DNA from: Acetobacterium sp965140355
GTDB taxonomy: Bacteria > Bacillota > Clostridia > Eubacteriales > Eubacteriaceae
Assembly (NCBI GenBank): GCA_965140355.1
Contig: OZ223193.1
Location: 124,001-188,000 of the forward strand
Direction of reading: 5' to 3'
DNA length: 64,000 nucleotides
The translations under genes were made by a program, and so were the position numbers. The notes beneath the pieces were generated by a model. It had not been told where the DNA came from, searched no databases, and saw only the letters and a program-made list of their open reading frames with translations. Shown here piece after piece: positions 25,491 through 34,155 of the stretch; position 1 is the first letter of the stretch, and every line of letters begins with the position of its first letter.

Positions 25491-26150
25491 CTATTTTTTT
25501 TCAGAGTCTAAAGAGACAGTAAAGGTTTTCAGGGAAATCATCAAAACATCTCCTAAAATCGCTAAATCCTTAATATTAAAAACGTTTGTTGTTTTTTTAT
25601 CAAATAGAATTTGACCTTCAGCTTCAAACTCATCATCGCTAAACCATAAAATCCAAATCAATTCCAATCCCGGCGTTACCGTAAACCGCCAGGCCAGATC
25701 GCCTTTTTTTAGCGCCTGCGCATGAAGCGCGGTCATGTAGTCTTTTAAGGCTTCAGGCTTTTGATTCCCAATTTGGGCAAAAACTTGAAGACAACGCGCG
25801 TGAAAATTCGAATAATATAACGGACCATCCGGAAATTCTTTAAAACTAATCCATTCTTCGGTACTCGCTTGGGCTTTTGCATGCATTAAATATCTAAGAA
25901 TAAATATCTTAACCGAATAATTGTCAAATTCTTCACCCTTGGCATCAAGTACTATACCGCTGGGATAGTCAACAAAATAAATTTCGTTTAAAACCATCAC
26001 TTCAAATTTTCCACTTTGAGGATCATAACTACAGTGCGCATTTTTACTCATCTCAACCGGATCATAATTCTTAAATTGCTCCCGATTAACAACATAGCTA
26101 CTTTCCGAAAAGTGGGGGTCGATATTGGGTATTTTTGACTGCTTCATCAT
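25491..26150 (-). CDS. DUF3786 family protein (second copy)
   Basis: A 219-residue protein with the DUF3786 layout: NYDPVEMSKNAHCSYD, then VMVLNEIYFVDYPSGIV, LRYLMHAKAQ, YYSNFHARCLQVFAQ, GDLAWRFTVTPGLELIWILWFSDDEF and ILFDKKTTNVF. It is a paralogue of the preceding gene, with which it overlaps by 1 nt. DUF3786 proteins recur beside CO dehydrogenase/acetyl-CoA synthase genes in acetogens but have no assigned role. A conserved Cys in each of two motifs (the NAHCSYD and ARCL segments) hints at metal or cofactor binding. Confidence 0.75.
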   Translation of the reverse strand: MMKQSKIPNIDPHFSESSYVVNREQFKNYDPVEMSKNAHCSYDPQSGKFEVMVLNEIYFVDYPSGIVLDAKGEEFDNYSVKIFILRYLMHAKAQASTEEWISFKEFPDGPLYYSNFHARCLQVFAQIGNQKPEALKDYMTALHAQALKKGDLAWRFTVTPGLELIWILWFSDDEFEAEGQILFDKKTTNVFNIKDLAILGDVLMISLKTFTVSLDSEKK

Positions 26151-26794
26151 TACTTGCCCAGTTCTTTTAGTGCTGGGATAAAAATGTCCCCCATAACAGC
26201 CATATCCTCGGCGCTAAAGGCACTGGGAAAATTGGCGTCAAATAAAATCTGCGCTTCTGGTGGAAATTCATCATCCCCAAGCCATAAAATGACCGTCATA
26301 AACATATTATTAATGACTTCAAACCGCCAGGATAAATCACCTGGTTTTTGCGGTTCGGCATTAAGTGTTGCCATGGCTTTTTTCAAGCCTTCGACGTTGT
26401 AATTAAAGGTAAATGCAAAACGTTTCAGACAGCGTCCCTCAAAACAGGCAAAGTAGACATTTCCGCCGGAAACATCGCGATAAGCAATATTTTCGCCCGT
26501 TGTTTTGACCCCTTTGGCGTTAATGAGATACCGCAAAATCATGGTTTTAAGTTTATAGTTATCAAAATCTTCACCGGCCATATCGGTTACATCACCTTGC
26601 GGATAGGCAACTCGATAATCAGTCCCCATAACGGTAACAATAAACGTACTGGTCTCGCCATTAAATGGACAGGTGCTGTTTTGCGATATTGTTTCAGCGT
26701 CGTAATTTTTTAGCAAACCCTTATAATGCTCGTAGGGTATTTTATCTTTTCTTTTTTCTTCAATCGCGGTTTCATCCCGTAATGTATTTTCCAT
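26150..26794 (-). CDS. DUF3786 family protein (first copy)
   Basis: A 214-residue paralogue of the next gene, with the same ordered motifs (NYDAETISQNSTCPFNG, VTVMGTDYRVAYPQGDV, LRYLINAKG, YFACFEGRCLKRFA, GDLSWRFEVINNMFMTVILWLGDDEF, ILFDANFPSAF). Both keep the Cys of the TCPF/HCSY segment and of the RCL segment. It follows acsV by 15 nt, so it is in the cooC2-acsV operon. Role unknown; work on corrinoid or acetyl-CoA synthase maturation is inferred only from context. Confidence 0.75.
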   Translation of the reverse strand: MENTLRDETAIEEKRKDKIPYEHYKGLLKNYDAETISQNSTCPFNGETSTFIVTVMGTDYRVAYPQGDVTDMAGEDFDNYKLKTMILRYLINAKGVKTTGENIAYRDVSGGNVYFACFEGRCLKRFAFTFNYNVEGLKKAMATLNAEPQKPGDLSWRFEVINNMFMTVILWLGDDEFPPEAQILFDANFPSAFSAEDMAVMGDIFIPALKELGK

Positions 26795-26809
26795 TCATAA
26801 TCTCCTATT

Positions 26810-28735
26810 TTATTGTTTCAGAGAAGGGAACAAATTCATGTTTGTATGTGGAATAAAGCAAGCTGATATAAATTCGTCCATATAACTTGGATAAACGCTT
26901 AATTCCATATAAGTCATATTTTGAGAAATTTCACGAATTTTATCTTTTCCCTCAGTAAGTGTTAAGGCCAGATAACATCCCTGCATCGAGCTATTGCCAA
27001 TATAATAATATTTTTCCACCGGTATGTCTGGTAACATTCCCAAAGCAATGGCATTCTCAATATCCAAATTAGTTCCGATTCCACCCGCCACATAAACATT
27101 TTGTAAAACATCAATGGGCATATCCAAGCTTTCCATTAATGTATAAATGGCTGAAAAGACGGCCCCTTTTGCTTTAATAAAACTGTCGATGTCAACTTCT
27201 GTGATATAAACATCTTTTGATCCGTTATCCAACTCTTTTGAATATAAATAATACTGTCCAATTCCGTATTCATCAAATTTAATCCGCGGATGATTCAAGT
27301 TACGGTCGATCCGACCTTTGCCATCAATAATACCAGTCCGCTTCATTTCGCAAATCAAATCGATAATACCGGAACCGCAGATTCCCACTGGACTTTCCAA
27401 TCCAATTGTATTATAAAACGGTCTTAGGTCTTCATCATTAATCGTGACCTGTTCAATCGCTCCCGGTACAGCCCGGGTTCCACAACTAATTTCGCCGCCC
27501 TCAAAAGCCGGACCGGCTGAACAGGCACAAGTCATTAGAAAATCTTTATTTCCGAAAACAATTTCACCATTGGTGCCCAAATCCACCAGCATCGTAAAGT
27601 CTTCCCGCATCCAAACGGGTACGGCAAACAAACCGGCAGTGATATCGCCACCAACATAACTGGCCACTGATGGTGCTAAATAAATTTTGCCTTCAGGATT
27701 AATGTTAATGCCTAAATCAGCACATTTCATTTCCGGAATATCATTAATGGCTGGAATAAACGGCTCTCTTCGTAAATAATCAGGGTTCACTCCCAATAAA
27801 AGATGGTTCATGGTTGTGTTTCCCGCCGCACAGACTTCGTAGATGTCTTCTTTGGTGATTCCGACCGTTTTTACCATTTTTTCAATTAGACCGTTGATAC
27901 TTTCATCAACGATCGCTCGGCGAAGATTTTCCAGTCCCCCCGGTTTTTCGGAATAAACAATCCGGTTGATCACATCAGCGCCATATTTAACCTGAGCATT
28001 CCCCATCGAGGCTTTGGTTAAAATTTCATTAGAGTTCATATCAACCAAACAAGCTGAAACCGAAGTCGTTCCGATATCCAAGGCAATTCCATATAAAACC
28101 GTTTTTTCACCGTTAGCCGGTTTTACATCGAGTATTTCGGCTACTTCTCGACGTTTTAAGTAAACCACTTCAATTAAAAAATCGTTTTTTCGAAACGCAT
28201 CAGGTAATTTTTTAATCACATTCAAACTAATGGCAATATCTTGATAACCAAGATTGTGCTTAAAATAAAGTTTTAACCGTTCTTCATCCGCATTGCTGTC
28301 TTCAATTGTAGGACAAGGCAACTGAATAATTTCTGACCAAAGCCGACTGGCATTGGTCATGCCTTCTCTAATCATTTTCTTACGAACGTATTTGATGTTT
28401 TTATTTTCATTGTTTGATAGATCAGTGATCTGCATTTCATTTACAAAAGAAGATGCTAAATCAGGTACGTCTACCTCAATGTCGTCAATAATCGTTGAAT
28501 TACAGGCCAGAACAATTCCCTGAGCTGCTTCTTCTTCAGAAATGTGTCTGTTTTTTTCTGTTTTAACGTGACCAGAATCAATTTTTACTTTACATTTGCC
28601 ACAGGTAGCATTTCCGCTACACGGCGAATCGATCATCACACCTGCTCGTCTAGCCGCTTCCAGCAAATTTTCGTTGTCACTGGCAACTAACTCAACTGTC
28701 CGTTTCCCTTTAATTTTGAACCGCACCTTATTCAT
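26810..28735 (-). CDS. acsV: Reductive activator of corrinoid iron-sulfur protein
   Basis: A 641-residue RACo. Residues 1-95 are a plant-type [2Fe-2S] ferredoxin domain (CSGNATCGKCKV and LACNST ligands). A linker and middle domain run to about 205, then an ASKHA-type ATPase domain (YGIALDIGTTSVSACLVD, LVDLGTNGEIVFGNK, ICGSGIIDLI, VYVAGGIGTNLD). It uses ATP and a low-potential electron to return inactive Co(II) CoFeSP to Co(I). It follows cooC2 and precedes the two DUF3786 genes. Confidence 0.95.
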   Translation of the reverse strand: MNKVRFKIKGKRTVELVASDNENLLEAARRAGVMIDSPCSGNATCGKCKVKIDSGHVKTEKNRHISEEEAAQGIVLACNSTIIDDIEVDVPDLASSFVNEMQITDLSNNENKNIKYVRKKMIREGMTNASRLWSEIIQLPCPTIEDSNADEERLKLYFKHNLGYQDIAISLNVIKKLPDAFRKNDFLIEVVYLKRREVAEILDVKPANGEKTVLYGIALDIGTTSVSACLVDMNSNEILTKASMGNAQVKYGADVINRIVYSEKPGGLENLRRAIVDESINGLIEKMVKTVGITKEDIYEVCAAGNTTMNHLLLGVNPDYLRREPFIPAINDIPEMKCADLGININPEGKIYLAPSVASYVGGDITAGLFAVPVWMREDFTMLVDLGTNGEIVFGNKDFLMTCACSAGPAFEGGEISCGTRAVPGAIEQVTINDEDLRPFYNTIGLESPVGICGSGIIDLICEMKRTGIIDGKGRIDRNLNHPRIKFDEYGIGQYYLYSKELDNGSKDVYITEVDIDSFIKAKGAVFSAIYTLMESLDMPIDVLQNVYVAGGIGTNLDIENAIALGMLPDIPVEKYYYIGNSSMQGCYLALTLTEGKDKIREISQNMTYMELSVYPSYMDEFISACFIPHTNMNLFPSLKQ

Positions 28736-28802
28736 TTAACATCTCCCCTTTTCCGCAATTTTCTTTTTAAAGGACTGAATATCAATCCCGCATAATTTTT
28801 AT

Positions 28803-29588
28803 CTATTTCTTACTATTTTTAATAATTTCTAATTTATCAACGATATCGCGTAACGCTATTTTGGCCGGTGAATCAGCTGGTAATTGAACTAACGGTTTAC
28901 CATAAGCGTCAAATTCAAAAACATTTTGATCCAATGGAACCACTCCAATTAAATCCAGATCCTGGTTTACTATTTCTTCAGCTGTTCCTTCATTTAAAAC
29001 ACCATCTGGAGCCCGATTAACAATAAGCTTAATCACCGGGACTTTAAGTTTAAGTTCCGCAACCAATTCTTTGATTCGACCAACTGCTTGGATCCCGCGA
29101 CGTGAACAGTCACTTACTAAAATAAGCATATCAATTTTACCTAAGGTCCCGCGACTTAAATGCTCCATTCCCGCTTCGTTATCGACAATGATATATTGAT
29201 AATTTTTGGCTAAGATATCTAACTGATTTTTTAGAATACCATTTACATAGCAATAACAACCCGCGCCTTGGCTTCGCCCCATAACCAGAAGATCGTAACC
29301 ATTTCCTTCGGCAACTGCCTGATTAAGTCGCAATTGTAGAAAATCTGCTTTTGTTACGCCTGGTGATAATGGCACGCCATTCATCTCAGCATGATTAACT
29401 TCTTCTTTGATTTCACCAATGGAAAGATCCACTTCTTCCCCCAACACTTCATTAAGGTTTGCATTGGCATCAGCATCTACTGCCAAAATTGGCCCCAGAC
29501 CTTCAGCAACTAAATATTCAATAAGCATACCGGTAAGACTTGTTTTACCAACCCCACCCTTACCAGCAACTGCAATGTTAAAAGCCAT
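28803..29588 (-). CDS. Second CooC-type nickel-inserting ATPase
   Basis: A 261-residue paralogue of the ATPase at 19175. The start MAFNIAVAGKGGVGK at 29588 follows CGGAGGAAAA; a frame open to 29609 is less likely. Walker A is GKGGVGKTS and the nickel-binding CxC is CYC at 111/113. It may serve acetyl-CoA synthase while the other serves CO dehydrogenase, or the reverse; sequence alone does not decide. First gene of the cooC2-acsV-DUF3786 operon. Confidence 0.92.
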   Translation of the reverse strand: MAFNIAVAGKGGVGKTSLTGMLIEYLVAEGLGPILAVDADANANLNEVLGEEVDLSIGEIKEEVNHAEMNGVPLSPGVTKADFLQLRLNQAVAEGNGYDLLVMGRSQGAGCYCYVNGILKNQLDILAKNYQYIIVDNEAGMEHLSRGTLGKIDMLILVSDCSRRGIQAVGRIKELVAELKLKVPVIKLIVNRAPDGVLNEGTAEEIVNQDLDLIGVVPLDQNVFEFDAYGKPLVQLPADSPAKIALRDIVDKLEIIKNSKK

Positions 29589-29679
29589 AATATTTTCCTC
29601 CGTTATCATTTTCCAGTCAAATTTCCTAATCAGTGTATGTTATTATCACTAACTTTTCAACAGGAAAAATTCGTATTTT

Positions 29680-29707
29680 GTCGACTTGTATATATATGTA
29701 TCGACAG
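29680..29707 (-). promoter_or_regulatory. Candidate operator of cooC2-acsV (shared motif)
   Basis: The motif CTTGTATATATATGTAT (+ strand, 29686-29702) starts the transcript region 10 bp beyond the -10 box. It is framed by a perfect outer inverted repeat, TGTCGA (29680-29685) and TCGACA (29702-29707). See the matching sites at 25408 and 37951. Confidence 0.6.
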
Positions 29708-29712
29708 GGCTA

Positions 29713-29741
29713 TCATATCATAATCATTCTGATTTTACAAC
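29713..29741 (-). promoter_or_regulatory. Promoter of cooC2-acsV-DUF3786
   Basis: On the - strand, TTGTAA (29736-29741) and TATGAT (29713-29718) with a 17-bp spacer, leaving a leader of about 115 nt. The remainder of the 29610-30017 gap contains only this site and the cupin terminator. Confidence 0.65.
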
Positions 29742-29918
29742 ACAACTTTATCGTCTAAAGCTCAAATTAAGACCCATTTGATAAAAAACAGCCAAACTTT
29801 TGTAAAGGTTTACGAAACATTGAAAATGACGGCGATTTTATGCTTAAAATCATCCTAACAAATCTGAAAAAAAAATGCTTTCCATCAATTTTTATTCCTT
29901 AATTGAACGATGTATCAT

Positions 29919-29956
29919 CAAAAAAGACATATCTCATCTAAATTTGAGATATGTCT
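29919..29956 (-). terminator. Terminator after cupin gene
   Basis: AGACATATCTCA and TGAGATATGTCT form a perfect 12-bp stem with an 8-nt loop, followed by T6 on the - strand. Confidence 0.9.
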
Positions 29957-30017
29957 AAATATTAAATGTGCAAATTTTTACGCTTATGTTAGGAGCATTT
30001 TTAATGGTTTATTGCCC

Positions 30018-30362
30018 TTAATCCTGCGGAAAAACGACGATCAGCAACATTTTAAATGGTTCTTGGGCATAAACAGCATGCGGTTTATTGGCTGGCATCA
30101 CTATTGTTTCGCCTTTTTTGACAACGAATTTTTCATCAGCAATGGTAATCTCGCCTTCCCCATCAAGCACAATAATCATTGCATCGCCATTCGAAGCGTG
30201 TGAGCTAATTTCTTCATCTTTGTCAAAAGCAAATAAAGTTAAACTTAAAGCAGATGACTGAACTAATGTTTTACTGACAATCTGTTTGTCCTGATACAAA
30301 ACAAGATCTACCATCGTTAATACTTCGGCGAGATCAATATTCTTGATATAATTTTTTCCCAT
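30018..30362 (-). CDS. Small single-domain cupin
   Basis: A 114-residue cupin. The beta-barrel motifs are seen as SHASNGDAMIIVLDGEGEITIADE and KKGETIVMPANKPHAVYA, the second retaining the late histidine. Such proteins bind a metal or small ligand; the first motif has only one clear histidine, so catalysis is uncertain. It lies 26 nt after the ferredoxin gene in a two-gene operon divergent from a Crp/Fnr regulator. Confidence 0.85.
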   Translation of the reverse strand: MGKNYIKNIDLAEVLTMVDLVLYQDKQIVSKTLVQSSALSLTLFAFDKDEEISSHASNGDAMIIVLDGEGEITIADEKFVVKKGETIVMPANKPHAVYAQEPFKMLLIVVFPQD

Positions 30363-30388
30363 TTTTTCTACCTCTCAATCTTTATCGC

Positions 30389-31111
30389 TTAATCTTCAAT
30401 TACTTTTCCATCGGTACTAATGGTCACGACTTGCCACAGAATCATTTTACCGGAATCTTTAAGTGCGGTCGTTACAGCCTGAGTAATTCCACCGCAGCAA
30501 GGGACTTCCATTCGTACCACGGTAATGCTTTTGATCTCATTTAGTTTCAAAATTTCGGTAAGCTTCTCGGCATAATTGATCGCGTCCAGTTTAGGACAGC
30601 CAATCAGCGTAATTTTATTTTTAATAAAACGATCATGGAAGTCGGCAAAGGCATAAGCCGTACAATCAGCGGCAATTAGCAAATGCGCTCCATTAAAGTA
30701 AGGCGCTGTTACTGGCACTAATTTAATTTGCACCGGCCATTGTCTCAATTGCGATTCGGGTGCTGCTACCGGCTGTTCTTCTGTGCCTTTGGCATTTTCT
30801 CTGACAATCGTTTGGGATGACGAACCGGGACATCCACCCGATTTTTTGCCGTGATCTGCTTGGCTGGCGGCTTTCTTTTGGGCATTAGCGAGGACCGCGG
30901 CCTCGTCATAAGCGGCGGCTTCCCGCTCGACAAAAGTAATCGCTCCGGTTGGACAGCTGGGCAGACAATCTCCCAGCCCGTCGCAATAATCATCACGCAA
31001 TAACGTCGCTACCCCATTCACCATGCCAATGGCCCCTTCGTGGCAAGCTTCGGCACAAAGCCCACAACCGTTGCATTTTTGTTCATCTATGGTAATTATT
31101 TTTCGGATCAT
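30389..31111 (-). CDS. Ferredoxin-domain iron-sulfur protein
   Basis: A 240-residue protein. Residues about 1-65 hold two [4Fe-4S] sites (CNGCGLCAEACHEG and CDGLGDCLPSCPTG). A charged linker with a CPG motif spans about 80-120. The C-terminal 110 residues (LLIAADCTAYAFADFHD, IGCPKLDA, VRMEVPCCGGI) add four more cysteines. This architecture recurs next to Crp/Fnr and cupin genes in anaerobes and may be part of a redox-stress response; the exact role is unknown. GGAGG ribosome binding site. Confidence 0.85.
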   Translation of the reverse strand: MIRKIITIDEQKCNGCGLCAEACHEGAIGMVNGVATLLRDDYCDGLGDCLPSCPTGAITFVEREAAAYDEAAVLANAQKKAASQADHGKKSGGCPGSSSQTIVRENAKGTEEQPVAAPESQLRQWPVQIKLVPVTAPYFNGAHLLIAADCTAYAFADFHDRFIKNKITLIGCPKLDAINYAEKLTEILKLNEIKSITVVRMEVPCCGGITQAVTTALKDSGKMILWQVVTISTDGKVIED

Positions 31112-31125
31112 TTTTTCCTCCTTGC

Positions 31126-31144
31126 GATATCAAAATATGATATC
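31126..31144. promoter_or_regulatory. Inverted repeat in the divergent promoter region
   Basis: GATATCA and TGATATC form a perfect 7-bp inverted repeat with a 5-bp spacer, right upstream of the ferredoxin gene and over a TATCAT -10 candidate with TTGAGA 18 bp further. Its form fits a dimeric regulator such as the divergently encoded Crp/Fnr protein. Confidence 0.5.
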
Positions 31145-31149
31145 ATGTC

Positions 31150-31178
31150 TTGATTTCTTGTCTCAATCATAATATAAT
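31150..31178 (+). promoter_or_regulatory. Promoter of the Crp/Fnr gene
   Basis: TTGATT (31150-31155) and TATAAT (31173-31178) with a 17-bp spacer, about 40 nt ahead of the start codon. Confidence 0.75.
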
Positions 31179-31193
31179 CTACCCAAAACTACC

Positions 31194-31207
31194 GTTGCAT
31201 ATGCAAC
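31194..31207 (+). promoter_or_regulatory. Perfect 14-bp palindrome at the Crp/Fnr gene start
   Basis: GTTGCATATGCAAC is a perfect palindrome between the -10 box and the ribosome binding site of the regulator gene. A location over or just past the start of transcription suggests repression, perhaps autorepression. Confidence 0.5.
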
Positions 31208-31221
31208 ACTAAAGGAAAATA

Positions 31222-31878
31222 ATGAATAATAATTTAGAAATCTTAAAAAAAGTTACTTTATTTGAAGGCATCAATGAAAATCTGTCTGCCATGCTTAAAT
31301 GTCTGGGCAGTGATCAAAAAAAATATGCTCGCGGTGAGATCATTTTACTTACCGGTCAACCAGTGACTGCGGTTGGTGTCATTCTATCTGGCGAAGTCCA
31401 AATTGTTCAGGAAGATTTTTATGGTAATCGTTCGATTTTAACCGAATTAAATCCCAGCCATATTTTTGGCGAGTCTTTTGCCAGCGCCGGCATTACTGAA
31501 AGCCCTGTAACGGTTATTGCTAAAACAAATGCCACGATTCTATTTCTGGGTATCGATCGAATCATCACCACCTGCCCAAATAGTTGTATTTTTCATAATC
31601 ACCTGATCGAAAATCTGTTGAAAATTCTGGCTCGAAAAAACATTCTCCTCAGCAGTAAAAATCAATTACTGTCATTACGGACCATTGAGGATAAAATCCT
31701 TTCGTATCTTTCCCTCCAGGCCGAAAAAAAAGGGAATCTCGAATTCGAAATTCCCTTTAGCCGCAATGAATTAGCTGATTTTTTATGTGTTGATCGCAGT
31801 GCTTTATCCCGGGTTCTTTCAAAGCTAAAAAAAGAAGCGGTGATCGAATACAAAAATAATCATTTCAAGCTTTTATAG
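31222..31878 (+). CDS. Crp/Fnr family transcription regulator
   Basis: A 218-residue regulator. Residues about 10-115 form the effector-binding beta-roll (GEIILLTGQPVTAVGVILSGEV, then IFGESFASAG), and the C-terminal winged helix carries FSRNELADFLCVDRSALSRVLSKL. No N-terminal cysteine cluster for [4Fe-4S] is present, so it is not a classic FNR; two internal cysteines (TCPNSC near 117) could sense redox. It is divergent from the ferredoxin-cupin operon. Confidence 0.9.
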   Translation: MNNNLEILKKVTLFEGINENLSAMLKCLGSDQKKYARGEIILLTGQPVTAVGVILSGEVQIVQEDFYGNRSILTELNPSHIFGESFASAGITESPVTVIAKTNATILFLGIDRIITTCPNSCIFHNHLIENLLKILARKNILLSSKNQLLSLRTIEDKILSYLSLQAEKKGNLEFEIPFSRNELADFLCVDRSALSRVLSKLKKEAVIEYKNNHFKLL

Positions 31879-31922
31879 CTTTTTATCCTGCTACGATTAC
31901 CCCCATGTATTTTCCACAATTC

Positions 31923-33269
31923 TCAAATTGGCTTCGATGCGGGGGTTGGCAATTGATCGGTTCCCAGGTTATTTTCAATATCCTGATACAACGTTCGCGA
32001 TACCACAATTGAATCCCCTCGGTCATAAAGCCGATCCAGATAATCTAAATAGGCACCGGGTGTAATAATCCCATTTATCTTAATCAGGTCAATCCCGGTT
32101 TTACCAACAATGGTATCCACTAATTTTACACAATTGGTGCCCAAGGCATAATAGGTCTTAAATTCATTGCCTTGTTGAAACTTATAAAAACGCGCTCCGG
32201 CATCATTATAGAGTTGACTGGAAGCGTCAACATAATCCGTTGGGTTACCAGCAATTTTGCCTTTCTCCGCTTGTTCTGCTAATGGCTCCCAAATGACAAC
32301 TTCAGCCAATAACTGATCGAGTTTTACATGAACCCCTTTTTTCTGTTCGGATGTCAACGATAAACCATACCCCATCAGTATTTTCTTTTCGACCTTTAAA
32401 GCTTGTTGAATATGCGCCTCTTTGGGCATTTCAACCAAAACACCATCAGCTAAAAAGCCCCCCAGTTTCCAGGTCGAATTATCATAATTCCCATAACTGT
32501 ATACCTGTTCTCCCAACAAAACATCAACATGTCCCATTCCGGGAATTAAACCTGCACTGGTGTGGATAAAAATCTCCATATCAGTCGTTTGTTCCACCGA
32601 ATGATCAGCAAGCAGCAATAATGCATCCGGTTCTTCGGCAACCAATTGATTTACTTTTTTTAACATCCGCATCGGCAAAAAGGCAGCCACGACCAAAGGC
32701 AAGGTTACACGGATATGCTTTTTGGCTTTTTGAGCCCCATGATTGTGTTTCATCAAACTGACTAAGGCATCGCCAAAAATATTTAATGCAAAAAAAATCA
32801 GGTAAACGCCAAAAACAATCCCGAAAATCCGACCTTTTGTGGCAAAAAAAGCCATATCGATTCCTAATCCGATATAAATAAGGGCAATCAGCAGTGTACT
32901 TACCCACGGCGCACCGTCATGTTTTAATTTCAAACTACTCAAAAAGATAAATAAGCCAATGATCACCCCCAACATTCCGATTGCAAAGCTGAATGGTCCT
33001 TTTAAAAATTGCGGATATACATAGGTGAAAATTCCTCCGATGATACAAAGTAAACCGATTCCCAAGACCTTAAACTTACTTTCGTTTTTCGGCAAAAAAA
33101 CAGCTGCCAAATACATGATCCCAATGATAACCAACATCATTGATATTCCTGTGATGATTATGTCCCAGGCCAGCTTAATATCCAACAGCATGATCATACC
33201 GCCAATAAATACAGTAATTGAAATGATTAACCAGATAATCGGAGCAGTATTCTTAAAAGCCGACATCAC
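31923..33269 (-). CDS. Membrane protein with C-terminal papain-like domain
   Basis: A 448-residue protein. About six membrane helices occupy residues 1-175, similar in length and spacing to HdeD-type proteins. The C-terminal half looks like a permuted papain/NlpC-P60-related fold: a histidine in GMGHVDVLLGEQVYSYG near 246 and a cysteine in ALGTNCVKLVDTI at 380. It may cleave or bind cell-wall or lipid amide bonds. It is convergent with the Crp/Fnr gene and behind the terminator of the metal importer operon. Confidence 0.6.
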   Translation of the reverse strand: MMSAFKNTAPIIWLIISITVFIGGMIMLLDIKLAWDIIITGISMMLVIIGIMYLAAVFLPKNESKFKVLGIGLLCIIGGIFTYVYPQFLKGPFSFAIGMLGVIIGLFIFLSSLKLKHDGAPWVSTLLIALIYIGLGIDMAFFATKGRIFGIVFGVYLIFFALNIFGDALVSLMKHNHGAQKAKKHIRVTLPLVVAAFLPMRMLKKVNQLVAEEPDALLLLADHSVEQTTDMEIFIHTSAGLIPGMGHVDVLLGEQVYSYGNYDNSTWKLGGFLADGVLVEMPKEAHIQQALKVEKKILMGYGLSLTSEQKKGVHVKLDQLLAEVVIWEPLAEQAEKGKIAGNPTDYVDASSQLYNDAGARFYKFQQGNEFKTYYALGTNCVKLVDTIVGKTGIDLIKINGIITPGAYLDYLDRLYDRGDSIVVSRTLYQDIENNLGTDQLPTPASKPI

Positions 33270-33349
33270 CCCACCCCCTAAAGTTTTTTTCTTATTTTAT
33301 CAGACTTCAGCCCGCTTAACAATCTTATTATCTTTTTTACAGCAACCAG

Positions 33350-33385
33350 AAAAACGCTGGTGCAACAAAGCAAACCAGCGTTTTT
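33350..33385 (-). terminator. Terminator of the fmdE-ABC importer operon
   Basis: AAAAACGCTGGT and ACCAGCGTTTTT form a perfect 12-bp stem with a 12-nt loop and end in T5, 14 nt after the ATPase gene. Confidence 0.9.
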
Positions 33386-33399
33386 CTTATTATTATCAT

Positions 33400-34155
33400 T
33401 CAAGTTAACGGGATAACAACCTTTTGATTTTGATAAGATTGTACTGTGACAGGCACTTGATAAACAGCCCCAATATTTTCCGATGTCATTACATCCATCC
33501 CGCCGTAACAAAAAATTTCATTGTTTTTAAGAAACAAAAACCGATCACAATACCTTAAGGCCAGATTCAAATCATGAATCACAATCACAACGGCAATTTC
33601 TTTTTCTTTGGTAATATTCTGAATCAATTTTAATACTTCCAATTGGTTTTTCAGATCGAGACAACTTGTCGGTTCGTCCAAAAGTAACACCTTTGGTTCC
33701 TGCGCTAAGGCTCGGGCAATCATCACTTTCTGCAATTCACCACCGCTTAATTCATCAATATACCGTAGCGAAAATTTCTCCAGTGATAAACTTTCAATAA
33801 TTTTTTCAACAATATCATAATCTTCTTTTTTAGGAGCTAACTTAATATAAGGTTTTCTCCCCAACAAAATCGCATCATAAACGGTAATTCGGCTACCTTC
33901 GCTTTTCTGCGCGACATAAGCGGTATTTTTAGCAATATCTAAACGATTCAGTTTTAGAATATCCACCTCATTCACAACGACACTGCCTTTTTGCGGTGAT
34001 ATAATTTTGTTTAAGCATTTCAACATGGTACTTTTCCCAGCCCCATTGTTCCCTAAAATCGCCACACATTCGCCATTGGAAACATCAAATTTAATATCAT
34101 CTAAGATCTTTCGATTCGACCGATAACCAAATTCCAACGCATCAATTTTCAGCAT
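33400..34155 (-). CDS. FecE-type ABC importer ATPase
   Basis: A 251-residue ATPase starting MLKIDALEFGYRSNRK at 34155 behind GGAG; a longer frame starts with TTG at 34164. Walker A is GNNGAGKST, the signature LSGGELQKVMIARALAQEP, Walker B LLLDEPTSCLD, and the switch His is present (VIHDLNLA). It powers the FecCD-type permease encoded upstream, whose gene it overlaps. Family substrates are iron-siderophores, heme, cobalamin and other metal chelates. Confidence 0.92.
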   Translation of the reverse strand: MLKIDALEFGYRSNRKILDDIKFDVSNGECVAILGNNGAGKSTMLKCLNKIISPQKGSVVVNEVDILKLNRLDIAKNTAYVAQKSEGSRITVYDAILLGRKPYIKLAPKKEDYDIVEKIIESLSLEKFSLRYIDELSGGELQKVMIARALAQEPKVLLLDEPTSCLDLKNQLEVLKLIQNITKEKEIAVVIVIHDLNLALRYCDRFLFLKNNEIFCYGGMDVMTSENIGAVYQVPVTVQSYQNQKVVIPLT

